NCBI RefSeq assembly: GCF_030813235.1
Contig: NZ_JAUSUB010000007.1
Coordinates: forward strand, 124,001-188,000
Direction of reading: 5' to 3'
Length of the DNA: 64,000 nt
Source of the DNA: Cytobacillus purgationiresistens
GTDB taxonomy: Bacteria; Bacillota; Bacilli; Bacillales; Cytobacillaceae
Of this stretch, positions 37,405 through 48,115 are shown piece by piece. A program made the translations under genes and the position numbers. Every line of letters starts with the position of its first letter. The stretch's first letter is position 1. The notes beneath the pieces were generated by a model. That model saw only the letters and a program-made list of their open reading frames with translations. It was not told the DNA's origin and ran no database searches.

Positions 37405-40400
37405 TTAGCCAAGAACCAATTCTTTCGATTCTTCTAATCTGACTGATACCATTTTCGATACGCCAGATTCTTGCATGGTTACTCCGTAGAGGACATCGGC
37501 TTCCTCCATTGTACCTTTACGGTGTGTAATCACAATAAATTGAGTTTCGTGGCTGTAGCGTTTTAAATATTGCGCATATCGATGAACATTGGCTTCATCC
37601 AGTGCCGCCTCTACTTCATCCAAGATGCAAAAAGGAACAGGTCTTACCTTCAAAATGGAGAATAATAAGGCGATTGCGGTCAATGCCCGTTCCCCTCCAG
37701 ATAGCAGTCCAAGGTTTTGCAATTTTTTCCCCGGTGGCTGGGCAACGATATCTATCCCGGTATTTAAAAGATCATCCGGATCTGTAAATCTCAAATCCGC
37801 TCGGCCTCCTCCAAATAAGGATTGGAATACTGATTCAAAATGAAAGCGAATCCCTTCAAATGTTTCTTGAAATCTGCGTTTCATTTCCACATCCATTTCA
37901 TCAATCACTTGGAAAAGTGTATCCTTTGCTTCTTGAAGATCATTTTTTTGTTCTAGTAAAAATTCATAGCGTTCAGAAACTCTCTCGTATTCTTCAATCG
38001 CACCAAGATTAACCGTGCCAAGCTCTTCTATCGCTAACTTAATCAGTTTTACTCTCTTTCGTGCCACATCGACTTCAATGGCTAAAGGATATTCTTCCTT
38101 TGCAGCCTCATACGATAACAAATACTCTTCACGAAGGTGAGTTAGCCTTGTCTCTAGTTCAACATCCAGACGATTGATCTTCACCTCTTCATCCTTCAGT
38201 CCCTCTATCATCCCTTTATGCTGACGATTTAACTCTTTCACCTCACGCTCAAGGTCTTCAAGTACTGTTTGAAGCTTTAAGCGTTCTTCGCGCCTAGTTG
38301 AAATTAAGTTTAGTGTTTCATTTTTATCCTGAAGCTTCCGTTTAGCTGCTTCTTCTAAATGATGCTCACCTGATGAGTTATTGGTCATTTCAGAGGATAA
38401 TAACTGGAGGTCTTCCTTGACCAAGTTTAGACGATCACCATTTTCTTCTATTTCTGATGTGATTTCATTGTATTTATCCGTCGCATAGTTAAGCTGTTCA
38501 TTCTTTGAAGCAAGGCTAATTTTGAGTTCATTAATCTCATCAAGCACTTCTTCTTTCGAAGTTTGTTGAGAGTTTTTCATTTCAGTTAACTCTTTGATTT
38601 TCTGATCAAGAGTGCCAATTTCTGACTGATGCGTTGTTAAAAGGGCTTCAAGTTCCACCCTTCTTTTAAGCAGCCGCTCATTCTCCTCAGAATACTGCAC
38701 TTTATCCATATCATATAAAGATAAGCGTTCATTCACGCGTTTTTCCTCATATTCTATTTCTCGAAAATCATTGTTTATCCCTTGCTCTTTTGTTCTTAAA
38801 GAATTGCTTGTTGTTTTCAGTTCTTCTATTAATGCAGTTTGCTTTTGAACATCGCTTTTCAATTGCTTTACTTGTACTTCCATGCTGCCAGTTTTCGTAT
38901 CCATATCTGATATTCTAGCTTTAAGCTCTTCCAATTCACTTTTTCTACTTAATATGGATGATTTACTTTGTTTAACTGCTCCGCCAGTCATTGAGCCGCC
39001 TGGATTGACCACATCGCCGTCTAGCGTGACGATTCGAACACGATATTGCAGCAGCTTAGCCAGTTCATTGGCACCTTTTAAATCATGGGCTATCACGACA
39101 TTCCCAAGCAAGCTTTCTATCGCAGGGCTATATTTCTCATTAAATTGAATAAGCTTCGCTCCAACACCGATAAAAGCATGGTGGCTTTGAATCAAATGGA
39201 GCTGTCCCTCATTCAAATATTTCCGTTTAAGAATATGTAACGGGAGAAAAGTTGCACGACCAAATGAATTGTTCTTTAAATATTGGATAGCTTGTCTTCC
39301 ATCAGTCTCTGATTGTACAACAACATGCTGCATCGCTCCGCCAAGTGCAATTTCAATTGCCGTTTCATACTCCTTAGGCACATGAATCAATTCAGCAACC
39401 GCACCCTCAATCCCTTGAAGTTTAGAATTTCTAGCCTTTAATACTTCTTTTACACCTTGGAAAAACCCAGAATAATCCTCTTCCAGCTCTGCCAGCATTT
39501 CCTGGCGAGATTTTGCCTGTTGGATATATTGATATGCTTGATAAAGCGTTTTTTCTTGTTTATCATAGGTGTTCTTTAATGTTTCTAACTTTCTCTCTTC
39601 TTTACGATAGAGGTGGGTATGTGTTTCGATGTCTTGTTCCATTTTTGCTAGCATGGTTTGTAAAGATTGCTTTTTCTCTGCAATTTCTTTACGCTCTTGT
39701 AAATATTTTTCATTATCAGAATCCAATTTAACATGGCGGACTTCATGCTGCTGTACTTGACGGTCAATCATTTGTCGCTCATTTTTTGCTGCAGCCTGGC
39801 TGTTGAGCATATCAATATACTCGCTTTTTAAGCGTTCAATTTGTGCTTCTGTGTTTTCACTATAAAGCTTTAGCTGTTCTTGCTTTTCATTCAATGCCAG
39901 CTGAAGTGCCTTAGCAGCATCTTCTAAAATCTCTTTCGCTGCTTGTTGTGTAATCTTTTGCTCTTTCAATTCCACTTCTCTTGATGAAAGCTCATCAAGA
40001 TTTTTTCTCAGCTGCTCCTTATTTTGCGAGGCATTCTTTTTTCTTTCCTTCAAAACTTCTTTTCTTCCTTCAAGCTTTTCTAATTCCTCACTTGCATGAA
40101 GAAGGACATTTTGGAGATCATTAACTGATTCATCCAGAGCAGTGACATGATCCCGTACTTCGACAATCTTCGCTTCTTTTCCTTGAAGAATCGTTGAAAG
40201 CTCCAATTCTCCCTTTTGATGGCTTTCGAAAAGCTGTGACAGCTGTTCCCATTGTTTATGGAGGTCTTCAATTTCAAACACAGTGAGCGCTACCTCGATT
40301 TTTTCAAGCTCCTCTTTTTGCTGTAAATAATCTTTCGCAATAGAAGCTTGCACCTTTAATGGTTCAACCTGTGTTTCTAGCTCAAATAAAATATCATTAA

Positions 40401-40971
40401 CCCGATTCAAATTATCTCTCGTCTCAGTCAATTTCACTTCAGCTTTTTTCTTCCTCGTTTTATATTTTAGTACTCCAGCAGCTTCTTCAAAGATTGTTCT
40501 GCGCTCTTCTGGTTTACTATTAAGTATTTCTTCCACTCTGCCTTGGCTTATGATAGAGAACGCTTCTCTGCCAAGCCCTGAATCCATAAACAAATCGACG
40601 ATATCTTTAAGTCTGCATTGTTGTTTATTTATTAAATATTCACTATCACCCGAACGATAGACACGTCTTGTCACACTGACTTCATTATAATCAACAGGTA
40701 AAAATTGATCGTTGTTATCTAATGTCAAAGTTACTTCTGCAAAGTTTAATGCCTTTCTTGAATCACTTCCAGCAAAAATGATATCTCCCATTTTTACTCC
40801 TCTGAGAGATTTTGCTGATTGCTCTCCAAGCACCCAGCGGATGGCATCAGTTATATTGCTCTTTCCGCTTCCGTTCGGTCCTACAACCGCTGTAACTCCA
40901 GTAACAAAATCCACTGTTACCCGTTCAGCAAAGGATTTAAATCCAACTAAATCAAGCTGTTTTAGAAACAA
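37405..40971 (-). CDS. smc: Smc, chromosome condensation/segregation ATPase
   Basis: Core of the SMC-ScpAB condensin. 1188 residues, as in Bacillus. N-terminal Walker A VVGPNGSGKSNITDAIRWVLGEQ near 32; two long coiled coils (about 170-500 and 680-1010); the hinge at about 515-660 with GFFQGVKEVLKAR and VNPGGSMTGGAVKQ. The C-terminal head has the signature LGLLSGGERALTAIALLFSIL and Walker B FCILDEVEAALDEANV. No break in the frame. It sits between rnc and ftsY, the conserved order. Confidence 0.98.
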   Translation of the reverse strand: MFLKQLDLVGFKSFAERVTVDFVTGVTAVVGPNGSGKSNITDAIRWVLGEQSAKSLRGVKMGDIIFAGSDSRKALNFAEVTLTLDNNDQFLPVDYNEVSVTRRVYRSGDSEYLINKQQCRLKDIVDLFMDSGLGREAFSIISQGRVEEILNSKPEERRTIFEEAAGVLKYKTRKKKAEVKLTETRDNLNRVNDILFELETQVEPLKVQASIAKDYLQQKEELEKIEVALTVFEIEDLHKQWEQLSQLFESHQKGELELSTILQGKEAKIVEVRDHVTALDESVNDLQNVLLHASEELEKLEGRKEVLKERKKNASQNKEQLRKNLDELSSREVELKEQKITQQAAKEILEDAAKALQLALNEKQEQLKLYSENTEAQIERLKSEYIDMLNSQAAAKNERQMIDRQVQQHEVRHVKLDSDNEKYLQERKEIAEKKQSLQTMLAKMEQDIETHTHLYRKEERKLETLKNTYDKQEKTLYQAYQYIQQAKSRQEMLAELEEDYSGFFQGVKEVLKARNSKLQGIEGAVAELIHVPKEYETAIEIALGGAMQHVVVQSETDGRQAIQYLKNNSFGRATFLPLHILKRKYLNEGQLHLIQSHHAFIGVGAKLIQFNEKYSPAIESLLGNVVIAHDLKGANELAKLLQYRVRIVTLDGDVVNPGGSMTGGAVKQSKSSILSRKSELEELKARISDMDTKTGSMEVQVKQLKSDVQKQTALIEELKTTSNSLRTKEQGINNDFREIEYEEKRVNERLSLYDMDKVQYSEENERLLKRRVELEALLTTHQSEIGTLDQKIKELTEMKNSQQTSKEEVLDEINELKISLASKNEQLNYATDKYNEITSEIEENGDRLNLVKEDLQLLSSEMTNNSSGEHHLEEAAKRKLQDKNETLNLISTRREERLKLQTVLEDLEREVKELNRQHKGMIEGLKDEEVKINRLDVELETRLTHLREEYLLSYEAAKEEYPLAIEVDVARKRVKLIKLAIEELGTVNLGAIEEYERVSERYEFLLEQKNDLQEAKDTLFQVIDEMDVEMKRRFQETFEGIRFHFESVFQSLFGGGRADLRFTDPDDLLNTGIDIVAQPPGKKLQNLGLLSGGERALTAIALLFSILKVRPVPFCILDEVEAALDEANVHRYAQYLKRYSHETQFIVITHRKGTMEEADVLYGVTMQESGVSKMVSVRLEESKELVLG

Positions 40972-41016
40972 ATTCCTGCCTCCCTTATCTACTCATGTTC
41001 ATTCTTGTTGTCAGGG

Positions 41017-41760
41017 TTATTTAACATGGTTCTTCAAAACTTCTAGAGCCATTTGAGCAGCGTGTTGTTCTGCTTGCTTTTTAGAGCGTCCGGTACCAGT
41101 TCCTAATTCCTTGCCGCTAAGAGAGACGATCGAAACAAATTCACGATTATGCGCAGGCCCTTTTTCATGAAGTATTTTATACTCAATAACTCCTGCTCCA
41201 TCCCTTTGCACAAGCTCCTGTAACTGGCTTTTAAAATCCATCACGTGCGCGAAAGCACCTGAGTCAATTTTAGGATATACGACATTTTCTAAAAAGGTAA
41301 CAACCGGGTCTATGCCGAGATCTAAATAAAGCGCACCTATAAATGCTTCGAACACATCAGCAAGCAATGCAGGTCTCATTCTTCCGCCTGTCATCTCCTC
41401 GCCTTTACCGAGTAATACAAGCTCACCAAATGAAAGTTCATTCGCGAATGCGACTAATGATGGCTCACAAACAACAGCTGCTCTCAGCTTGGTTAGTTCT
41501 CCTTCACTCATCATTGGGTATTTGATATACAAAAATTTTGATACGGTTAATTCCAAGACAGCATCGCCAAGAAATTCAAGACGCTCATTATCTTCATATG
41601 GCTTTCTTCTATGCTCATTCACATAAGATGAATGGGTAAAAGCTTGCTTCAACAATTTATCATTATGAAATTCAACACCAAGTCTCTGTTGAAAGTCTTT
41701 AAATTTCTTTTCAAGCGCGCGGCCTTTTTTTTCCTTGTCTTTATCCTTATAATTGCGCAT
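41017..41760 (-). CDS. rnc: RNase III
   Basis: Double-strand-specific endoribonuclease for rRNA and scRNA processing. The ATG at 41760 (AGGTGG eight bases upstream) gives 247 residues. The catalytic signature [21 protein letters not shown] is near 55; [17 protein letters not shown] near 130 carries the second acidic cluster. The C-terminal dsRNA-binding domain spans about 175-245 ([14 protein letters not shown] ... [19 protein letters not shown]). It follows acpP with a hairpin terminator in the gap. Confidence 0.97.
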   Translation of the reverse strand: MRNYKDKDKEKKGRALEKKFKDFQQRLGVEFHNDKLLKQAFTHSSYVNEHRRKPYEDNERLEFLGDAVLELTVSKFLYIKYPMMSEGELTKLRAAVVCEPSLVAFANELSFGELVLLGKGEEMTGGRMRPALLADVFEAFIGALYLDLGIDPVVTFLENVVYPKIDSGAFAHVMDFKSQLQELVQRDGAGVIEYKILHEKGPAHNREFVSIVSLSGKELGTGTGRSKKQAEQHAAQMALEVLKNHVK

Positions 41761-41851
41761 GTTTACATCCACCTTGTTCATTTGTAATTTCAATAATACA
41801 TCGTTTGTCTGTCTTCCATAAGTTTACGTAATTTCACTGAAAAACACAAAG

Positions 41852-41884
41852 AAACTTGGCAGATTTTAAATCCATGCCAAGTTT
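41852..41884 (-). terminator. Probable terminator between acpP and rnc
   Basis: AAACTTGGCA and TGCCAAGTTT form a 10-bp stem with a 13-base loop, then CTTTGTGTTTTTC on the minus strand. The 324-base acpP-rnc gap also has a CCAGTGAG/CTCACTGG hairpin at 42038-42062 that is followed by A-rich sequence, so I do not call that one a terminator. Confidence 0.6.
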
Positions 41885-42084
41885 ACTTACGAGTGAGAGG
41901 AAAATTTAACGGTGTACTTACTGTCCGTAATCACCTGAAGCCATGCACCCAAGTAACATCGGACAAAAAATACACACATAGCCTAATTCTTATTCAGCTC
42001 ACCTTTTAAAACAAAGAAGCTAGTATTCATTTTTATTCCAGTGAGAGCAGTGCCCTCACTGGCTGAAACATTTGTGTCCAACGA

Positions 42085-42315
42085 TTATAGAGCTTTTATG
42101 TAATTAACAGCGTCACCGACTGTTGCAATTTTTTCAGCATCATCGTCAGAGATTTCCATGTCAAATTCATCTTCCAATTCCATTACTAGTTCAACGACAT
42201 CAAGGGAATCAGCGCCAAGATCATCTTTGAAAGAAGCCTCCATTTTCACTTCGGACTCTTCAACACCAAGACGGTCAACGATAATTTTAGTTACACGTTC
42301 TAATACTTCTGCCAT
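42085..42315 (-). CDS. acpP: Acyl carrier protein
   Basis: Carries growing acyl chains on a 4'-phosphopantetheine arm. 76 acidic residues; the attachment serine is in [21 protein letters not shown] near residue 37. It lies 58 bases after fabG, with AGGGGAGGTG upstream, as last gene of the fapR-plsX-fabD-fabG-acpP set. Confidence 0.98.
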   Translation of the reverse strand: MAEVLERVTKIIVDRLGVEESEVKMEASFKDDLGADSLDVVELVMELEDEFDMEISDDDAEKIATVGDAVNYIKAL

Positions 42316-42373
42316 GCTTGTTCACCTCCCCTCAAGATATTATAGATGATTATTCATTATTAATAAAGAAAAA

Positions 42374-43117
42374 TCACATTACCATTCCGCCATCAACATG
42401 AAGCGTTTGCCCCGTCATATATTTACTCTCATCAGATGCCAAGAAAGCAACAACGTTCGCAATATCTTCCGGCTCCCCAAATTTTGCTAGCGGTATTTGT
42501 TTCAGCATTTGCTCTCTTAGATCATCATTTAGTTGATCCGTCATATCAGTAGTGATAAATCCTGGTGCAATTGCATTGACTGTAATTCCGCGCGAAGCAA
42601 GCTCCTTCGCAGTCGTTTTTGTTAAACCAATTACACCTGATTTAGCTGCTACATAATTAGCTTGTCCAGGGTTGCCGCTTACACCCACGATAGAAGAAAT
42701 ATTGATGATTCTTCCACTTCTCTGCTTCATCATTTGTCTAGTGACACCTTTTGTGCAAAGGAAAACACCTTTTAAATTGGTATTGATAACATCGTCCCAC
42801 TCATCCTCTTTCATACGCATAAGCAGGTTATCTTTAGTTATACCCGCATTATTAACGAGAATATCAATTTTACCGAACTTCTCCATCACTTCTTTAATCA
42901 TAGCAGTGACAGAATCACTATTAGACACGTCACATTGAACTGCAAAGGCATCCATACCAATCGCTTTGATTTCGTCAACCACTTCATTCGCTCTCGCTTC
43001 ACTTCCAGCATAATTGACGGCTACACTAGCACCCAGACTTGCAAGCTTCAATGCAATCTCTTTACCGATACCGCGTGATGCACCTGTTACAATTGCTGTT
43101 TTTCCTGCAAAATTCAT
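42374..43117 (-). CDS. fabG: FabG, 3-oxoacyl-ACP reductase
   Basis: NADPH-dependent reductase of type II fatty-acid synthesis. 247 residues, short-chain dehydrogenase fold. [16 protein letters not shown] near residue 11 binds cofactor, NNAGIT near 88, catalytic Ser in [12 protein letters not shown] and Tyr-x-x-x-Lys in ANYVAAKSG near 150. C-terminus [14 protein letters not shown] is typical. It overlaps fabD by four bases (ATGA). Confidence 0.98.
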   Translation of the reverse strand: MNFAGKTAIVTGASRGIGKEIALKLASLGASVAVNYAGSEARANEVVDEIKAIGMDAFAVQCDVSNSDSVTAMIKEVMEKFGKIDILVNNAGITKDNLLMRMKEDEWDDVINTNLKGVFLCTKGVTRQMMKQRSGRIINISSIVGVSGNPGQANYVAAKSGVIGLTKTTAKELASRGITVNAIAPGFITTDMTDQLNDDLREQMLKQIPLAKFGEPEDIANVVAFLASDESKYMTGQTLHVDGGMVM

Positions 43118-44061
43118 CGGCTTGCCTCCTTTAATCCTTCTATTGCTTTGTTAATTGAATCTTCATCTGATATAGCAAAAATGGTGGCGGAACGATCAAT
43201 TTTCTTTACTAGCCCGGACAGTACTTTACCTGGACCAATTTCAATAAAAGTGTCCACACCATTTTCAAGCATTTTCCGAACCGTATCTTCCCATAACACT
43301 GGAGAATATAATTGCTCAATCAATCTTGTTTTTATCTCTGAAGCAGCAATCATTTCTTCAGCTGTTACATTAGCAATGACAGGAACAGCTGCATCTTGCA
43401 GCGTAATATCATCTAATACCGCTTGGAGTTTTTCAGCAGCAGGCTTCATTAGTTGAGAGTGAAAGGGACCGCTTACTTCTAAAGGCAGTACACGTTTGGC
43501 ACCAGCTTCCTTCGCCTGAATCCCTGCTAACTCAACACCCTTTTTTGTTCCGGAAATGACGATTTGACCAGGGCAGTTTAAATTAGCCAGCTGAACAGAG
43601 TGTCCTTCATCGGTTACGTTTGCCGTCACTACACCTAATTTTTCACGATCTAACCCAAGAATAGCCGCCATTGTTCCCTCACCATGCGGAACAGCTGCCT
43701 CCATAAACTCGCCTCTTTTTCGAACTGCATACACAGCATCTTCAAAAGAAATCGCTTTTGCAGCAACTAAAGCGGTATATTCTCCTAGGCTGTGACCTGC
43801 TACATAATCAGGCTCTATACCAGACCGTTTAAAATAGGATAAAATAGCCATACTTGTTGTTAATAAAGCAGGCTGAGTATTTGTTGTTAAGGTGAGATCA
43901 CTTTGAGGACCTTCAAAAATAAGATTTGAAAGCGAATAACCAAGTCGTTGATCTGCCCTTTCAAAGTAGGACTTTATATTCTCATCCGCGTCAGCCAGCT
44001 GTTTCCCCATTCCGACTATTTGCGAACCTTGCCCTGGAAACATAAAAGCAATTTTCCTCAT
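43114..44061 (-). CDS. fabD: FabD, malonyl-CoA:ACP transacylase
   Basis: Loads malonate onto ACP. 315 residues. [15 protein letters not shown] at the start; the nucleophilic Ser is in [15 protein letters not shown] near 92; the active His in [11 protein letters not shown] near 200. It lies between plsX and fabG, overlapping the latter. Confidence 0.98.
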   Translation of the reverse strand: MRKIAFMFPGQGSQIVGMGKQLADADENIKSYFERADQRLGYSLSNLIFEGPQSDLTLTTNTQPALLTTSMAILSYFKRSGIEPDYVAGHSLGEYTALVAAKAISFEDAVYAVRKRGEFMEAAVPHGEGTMAAILGLDREKLGVVTANVTDEGHSVQLANLNCPGQIVISGTKKGVELAGIQAKEAGAKRVLPLEVSGPFHSQLMKPAAEKLQAVLDDITLQDAAVPVIANVTAEEMIAASEIKTRLIEQLYSPVLWEDTVRKMLENGVDTFIEIGPGKVLSGLVKKIDRSATIFAISDEDSINKAIEGLKEASR

Positions 44062-44105
44062 AAAGCTTCCCCCTAGTTTTGAATATTAAAAAGTAAAGTG
44101 CCAAG

Positions 44106-45086
44106 CTACTTTTTAACCGCTTCTTTTATTTTTTCAGAAACGTTATTTTCGACCATGTTCTTCGTTTGTTTAATAGCGTTGTATAATGCATTTGCATTGG
44201 AAGACCCATGAGCTTTAATGACTGGCGCTTTCAGTCCAAATAACCCTGCACCACCATATTCGCTATAGTCCATTTTTCCTTTTAGCTCTTTTAAATCCGG
44301 TTTTAATACCGCAGCTGCCAGCTTGCTTTTCATGCTGCTGGTCAAAGCGCCTTTAAGCATCTTAAAAACAGACATGGCAGTGCCTTCTATCGTTTTTAAA
44401 ACCATATTCCCTGTAAAGCCGTCTGTTACCACAACATCTGCTGCACCATCAAGCAAATCTCTAGCCTCTACGTTTCCGATGAAATTAATATTTGCTTCTT
44501 TCAATAGGGAGAATGTATTTTTCGCCAACTCATTCCCCTTCTTTTCTTCGGTGCCAATATTCAACAGCCCTACCCTTGGATTTTGAATGCCACGAACTTT
44601 TTCTGCGTAAATAGAGCCCATCAACGCATACTGCAGAAGATGCTCAGGTTTGGCATCTACATTCGCACCAACATCTAGAAGGAGAAAACCTTGACCATCA
44701 ATTGTTGGCAAAGTAGGCGTTAATGCCGGGCGTTCGATCCCGTCTATTCTTCCAACAACAAAAAGGCCTGCAGCCATTAAAGCACCTGTATTTCCTGCAG
44801 AAATGCATGCATCCGCAACGCCATCCGCTACTTGCTGCGCGGCTAATACCATTGAAGCTGTCTTCTTTCTTCGCACCGCTCTAACCGGCTCATCCGTTCC
44901 CAATATGACTTCATCTGTATGTAGGATAGATATTCTTTGTTCTGCAGTTAAGTGTTGTTTGATTTGCTCTTCATTTCCGACAAGGAGAATTTCCAAATCT
45001 TTAAAGTCCTCGATTGCTTTCATTGCTCCAAGTACAATTTCCTTAGGCGCATGATCACCGCCCATGGCATCTATTGCTATTTTCAT
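44106..45086 (-). CDS. plsX: PlsX, phosphate acyltransferase
   Basis: Makes acyl-phosphate from acyl-ACP for PlsY in phosphatidic acid synthesis. 326 residues. [68 protein letters not shown] and [20 protein letters not shown] are family signatures. It follows fapR by 78 bases and is expected to be repressed by FapR through the fapR promoter. Confidence 0.98.
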   Translation of the reverse strand: MKIAIDAMGGDHAPKEIVLGAMKAIEDFKDLEILLVGNEEQIKQHLTAEQRISILHTDEVILGTDEPVRAVRRKKTASMVLAAQQVADGVADACISAGNTGALMAAGLFVVGRIDGIERPALTPTLPTIDGQGFLLLDVGANVDAKPEHLLQYALMGSIYAEKVRGIQNPRVGLLNIGTEEKKGNELAKNTFSLLKEANINFIGNVEARDLLDGAADVVVTDGFTGNMVLKTIEGTAMSVFKMLKGALTSSMKSKLAAAVLKPDLKELKGKMDYSEYGGAGLFGLKAPVIKAHGSSNANALYNAIKQTKNMVENNVSEKIKEAVKK

Positions 45087-45164
45087 GTTGCTTCATCCTT
45101 TTACAGTGGAATTATTTTTTACACCTGCACGCTAACTGAGACATTGATGCACTAAACAGGTAGG

Positions 45165-45731
45165 TTATTGTTCCATCATATGTGAGCGATACATATCAAA
45201 CTCACCTTTAAATACACACTCATTATTCACATAGCTTTGCACTTCAACCCTTGTGCGATCTTTTTCAATTGAAACCACTCTTGCCTTAGCAATCACACGC
45301 TCCCCTTGTTTGACCGAGCGTGTGAAGTGGATATTTGCCTTTGCTGTTAATGCTAGTTCATCATTAATAACAGCTACTGCTAAAGAATTGGCCTGGGCAA
45401 ACAAATGATGTCCGCGGGCAATTTGATTTCGTTTAAAAACATGGTCAGCCTTCACATCAAAAATTGAAATGGCTGTTTGATCAAGCTGTATATCAATCAT
45501 CTCTCCGATGACTTCATCTATAGGTAATGAGCGAACTTCATCCTCAAAGGTTTTTTCCGCCACATTCTTAATTCTTTCGCGAAGCTCTGGAATAGAGAGC
45601 TCTAATCTATCAAGGCGAATCGTCTGTACACTTACTGAAAAATGATCAGCAAGGTCTTCATCTGTGATGAAGGGATTTTCCTTTATCGTTTCAATTAATA
45701 ATGTTTGCCGTTCTTTTTTATTTCTTTTCAT
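45165..45731 (-). CDS. fapR: FapR, malonyl-CoA-responsive repressor of lipid genes
   Basis: Represses fatty-acid and phospholipid genes until malonyl-CoA releases it. I choose the ATG at 45731 (GGTGG upstream), giving 188 residues starting [16 protein letters not shown], the same length as in B. subtilis. N-terminal [36 protein letters not shown] (about 20-55); C-terminal hotdog effector domain with [20 protein letters not shown]. Its own promoter carries a perfect FapR operator. Confidence 0.97.
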   Translation of the reverse strand: MKRNKKERQTLLIETIKENPFITDEDLADHFSVSVQTIRLDRLELSIPELRERIKNVAEKTFEDEVRSLPIDEVIGEMIDIQLDQTAISIFDVKADHVFKRNQIARGHHLFAQANSLAVAVINDELALTAKANIHFTRSVKQGERVIAKARVVSIEKDRTRVEVQSYVNNECVFKGEFDMYRSHMMEQ

Positions 45732-45751
45732 CATTTCCACCGTCCACAATA

Positions 45752-45770
45752 ATTAAGACTAGGTACTAAT
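45752..45770 (-). promoter_or_regulatory. FapR operator
   Basis: Reading leftward, ATTAGTACCTAGTCTTAAT lies about 20 bases upstream of the fapR start and just downstream of the -10 box, over the expected transcription start. It agrees with the FapR consensus as I know it, at every position. This supports autoregulation and control of the plsX-fabD-fabG-acpP genes. Confidence 0.95.
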
Positions 45771-45773
45771 AGT

Positions 45774-45802
45774 AGTATATAATCTATAAAATCATATTGC
45801 AA
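45774..45802 (-). promoter_or_regulatory. SigA promoter of fapR-plsX-fabD-fabG
   Basis: TTGCAA (45802-45797), 17-base spacer, TATACT (45779-45774), reading leftward. The FapR operator starts four bases after the -10 hexamer, so bound FapR would block initiation. Confidence 0.9.
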
Positions 45803-45871
45803 GAAAGATTCGCTTATTTATATAAGAACTTTTTAGATCATTCACCTTTCCTCAATGCCCATTCATCTTTT

Positions 45872-47959
45872 TCAGTCTAGTTTTTCTCCTTCTAATACAC
45901 CTTGTTCCTGCAAATAAACTCTTAGAGGCAAGTATTCCTCCTTCGTCCAAAATTCCTCTGATTGAATTAACAGCGCCGCATCATTTCGAGCCGTCTCTAA
46001 TGCGCGGTAATCATGAACCATGTCTGCAACTTTAAACTCAGGCAAGCCGCTTTGTTTTCTTCCGAAGAAATCCCCAGGTCCTCGAAGCTCCAAGTCTTTT
46101 TCACTTAGCACAAAGCCATCATTTGTTTCAGTCATAATCTTCATTCGTTCTTTACCGACCTCAGATTTAGGATCTGCTAAGAGGATACAATAGGATTGCT
46201 TGTCCCCCCGTCCTACACGGCCTCTCAGCTGATGTAATTGAGCGAGTCCAAACCTTTCTGCATCATAAATCACCATCATCGTCGCGTTAGGTACATTTAC
46301 ACCCACCTCAACAACTGTAGTAGAAACGAGAAGCTGTACCTTATTCTGGCTAAAGTCGGTCATTACCTTTTCTTTTTCTTCTGAATTCAATCTGCCATGC
46401 ATCAGACCTGCCTCATAGCGCCCGTGAAAATGATGTGACATGACTGCATGTACATCAATCGCATTCTGAACATCGAGCTTATCTGACTCTTCTATTAACG
46501 GACAGATGACATAAACCTGCTGACCTGCAGAAAGTTCCTTCTCCATAAACCCTAACACACGATCGAGGGTGTCTGGTTTTGTCCAATAAGTTTCAATCGC
46601 TTTTCTTCCTGCTGGCATTTCATCAATAATGGATACATCCATTTCTCCAAACACAGTGATAGCAAGTGTCCTAGGGATTGGTGTAGCTGTCATAAAGAGA
46701 ACGTCTGGACTTTCACCCTTCTCCCTCAATATCCTTCTTTGGCCGACGCCAAATCGATGCTGTTCATCTGTAATGACAAGTCCTAGCTTCTTAAATTCCA
46801 CTTCTTCCTGAATGAGTGCATGAGTCCCAATTAATATATCAATTTCACCACTCTGTAAGGCTGCTAATAATTGCTTTCTTCTTTTCCCTTTTACAGAGCT
46901 TGTTAATAACTCGCAGCGAATATTGAAAGGTTCCAGCAAAGATGTTAAAGATTGGGCATGCTGTTCAGCTAGGATTTCGGTTGGCACCATGAGTGCTCCT
47001 TGATATCCTGCTGTTTTTGCTGCAAATAAAGCAATGGAGGCAACAGCCGTTTTCCCGGAGCCGACATCACCTTGGAGCAAGCGATTCATTCGGTAGGGAG
47101 ATTTCATATCTGCGAGTATTTCATTGACTACCCTTTTCTGTGCATCAGTTAAAGAAAAAGGTAAGCTGTCAATAAACTTCATTAATCGCGCTAACTCATA
47201 ATGCTGGCCGATTCCGTGCGAATTTTCTCTTTCTATTTTTCGCAGAGCCTGCATTTTCAACTGAAAATAAAAGAATTCCTCATATACGAATCTACGCCTT
47301 GCTTGTTTCATATCATTAGGTCCAGACGGAAAATGCATGATTTGCAACGCATCTCTGCGATTCATTAACCGATAGGCTGTCATGTAATGATCTGGTAAAG
47401 TTTCTGCTATTTCATTTCCAAATTGCGAGAAAGCAAGCTTGATAAATCTGCGGATGCCTTTCACAGTTATTTTTCCTTTTACGGCGTATACTGGTTCAAA
47501 ATCTTTATTCTGAGCTGATTCTCCTGTATACAGTTGATTAACTGTAATGGTTTGCCGATGCTGATCCCATTTGCCAGTAATCGTCACTGTCTCATTTAGA
47601 TTGACTTTATTTTTTAAATACGGTTGATTAAAAACGACCGCCTGAATTAAATAGCGGTCAACCAGCACTCTTAGCGTAAGCCTAGACCTTTTTCTACCAT
47701 AATAGACAAGAGAAGGCTCGCTATGAACCTTCCCTTCTACAGTCACTCTCTCGTCGTGTTTGATTTCAGCAAGGTCCTTTAAGCGATAATCCTCATATCT
47801 ATATGGAAAGTGTTCCAGTAAATCCTTTACGGTCAATAGATTCATTTCAGCTAGCGCTTCAGCTGTTTCTCCGCCTATACCTTTTACGGCAGTAATTGAC
47901 TGATTTAACATATTCACTTTGTTTAGCGGCTTATTGATTCCTATTTCTAAAACCGCCAA
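45872..47959 (-). CDS. recG: RecG, ATP-dependent DNA helicase
   Basis: Regresses stalled forks and branch-migrates Holliday junctions. 695 residues from the TTG at 47959 (GGAGGAGG adjacent; spacing short). The ATG at 47911 would give 679 residues starting MLNQSITAVKGIGGETAE, close to the usual family N-terminus, so the start is uncertain. The wedge/OB domain is VTVEGKVHSEPSLVYYGRKRSRLTLRVL. Helicase motifs: LLQGDVGSGKTAVASIA (Walker A), ITDEQHRFGVGQR (DEQH box), FMTATPIPRTLA, QLRGRVGRGDKQSYC. It ends 141 bases before fapR. Confidence 0.97.
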   Translation of the reverse strand: MAVLEIGINKPLNKVNMLNQSITAVKGIGGETAEALAEMNLLTVKDLLEHFPYRYEDYRLKDLAEIKHDERVTVEGKVHSEPSLVYYGRKRSRLTLRVLVDRYLIQAVVFNQPYLKNKVNLNETVTITGKWDQHRQTITVNQLYTGESAQNKDFEPVYAVKGKITVKGIRRFIKLAFSQFGNEIAETLPDHYMTAYRLMNRRDALQIMHFPSGPNDMKQARRRFVYEEFFYFQLKMQALRKIERENSHGIGQHYELARLMKFIDSLPFSLTDAQKRVVNEILADMKSPYRMNRLLQGDVGSGKTAVASIALFAAKTAGYQGALMVPTEILAEQHAQSLTSLLEPFNIRCELLTSSVKGKRRKQLLAALQSGEIDILIGTHALIQEEVEFKKLGLVITDEQHRFGVGQRRILREKGESPDVLFMTATPIPRTLAITVFGEMDVSIIDEMPAGRKAIETYWTKPDTLDRVLGFMEKELSAGQQVYVICPLIEESDKLDVQNAIDVHAVMSHHFHGRYEAGLMHGRLNSEEKEKVMTDFSQNKVQLLVSTTVVEVGVNVPNATMMVIYDAERFGLAQLHQLRGRVGRGDKQSYCILLADPKSEVGKERMKIMTETNDGFVLSEKDLELRGPGDFFGRKQSGLPEFKVADMVHDYRALETARNDAALLIQSEEFWTKEEYLPLRVYLQEQGVLEGEKLD

Positions 47960-48058
47960 CCTCCTCCTATATATTGATTTGTATGTATTTGCCTTTATTC
48001 TAACTCATCCTACCATACTTTCTTGAGCCAATTCCATTTAAAGCCTATTCAGCCAACA

Positions 48059-48101
48059 AAAAACCATGAGGAGCAATCATTATCCGCCCCTCATGGTTTT
48101 T
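48059..48101 (-). terminator. Intrinsic terminator of yloU-fakA
   Basis: AAAACCATGAGG and CCTCATGGTTTT form a 12-bp stem with a loop of about 17 bases, followed by more T on the minus strand. It lies 15 bases after the fakA stop and separates it from recG. Confidence 0.85.
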
Positions 48102-48115
48102 AGCAATCAATTATA

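Noticed and set aside
42038-42062. CCAGTGAG/CTCACTGG hairpin after acpP as terminator
   Set aside because: The following minus-strand sequence is A-rich rather than T-rich; the hairpin at 41852-41884 fits better.
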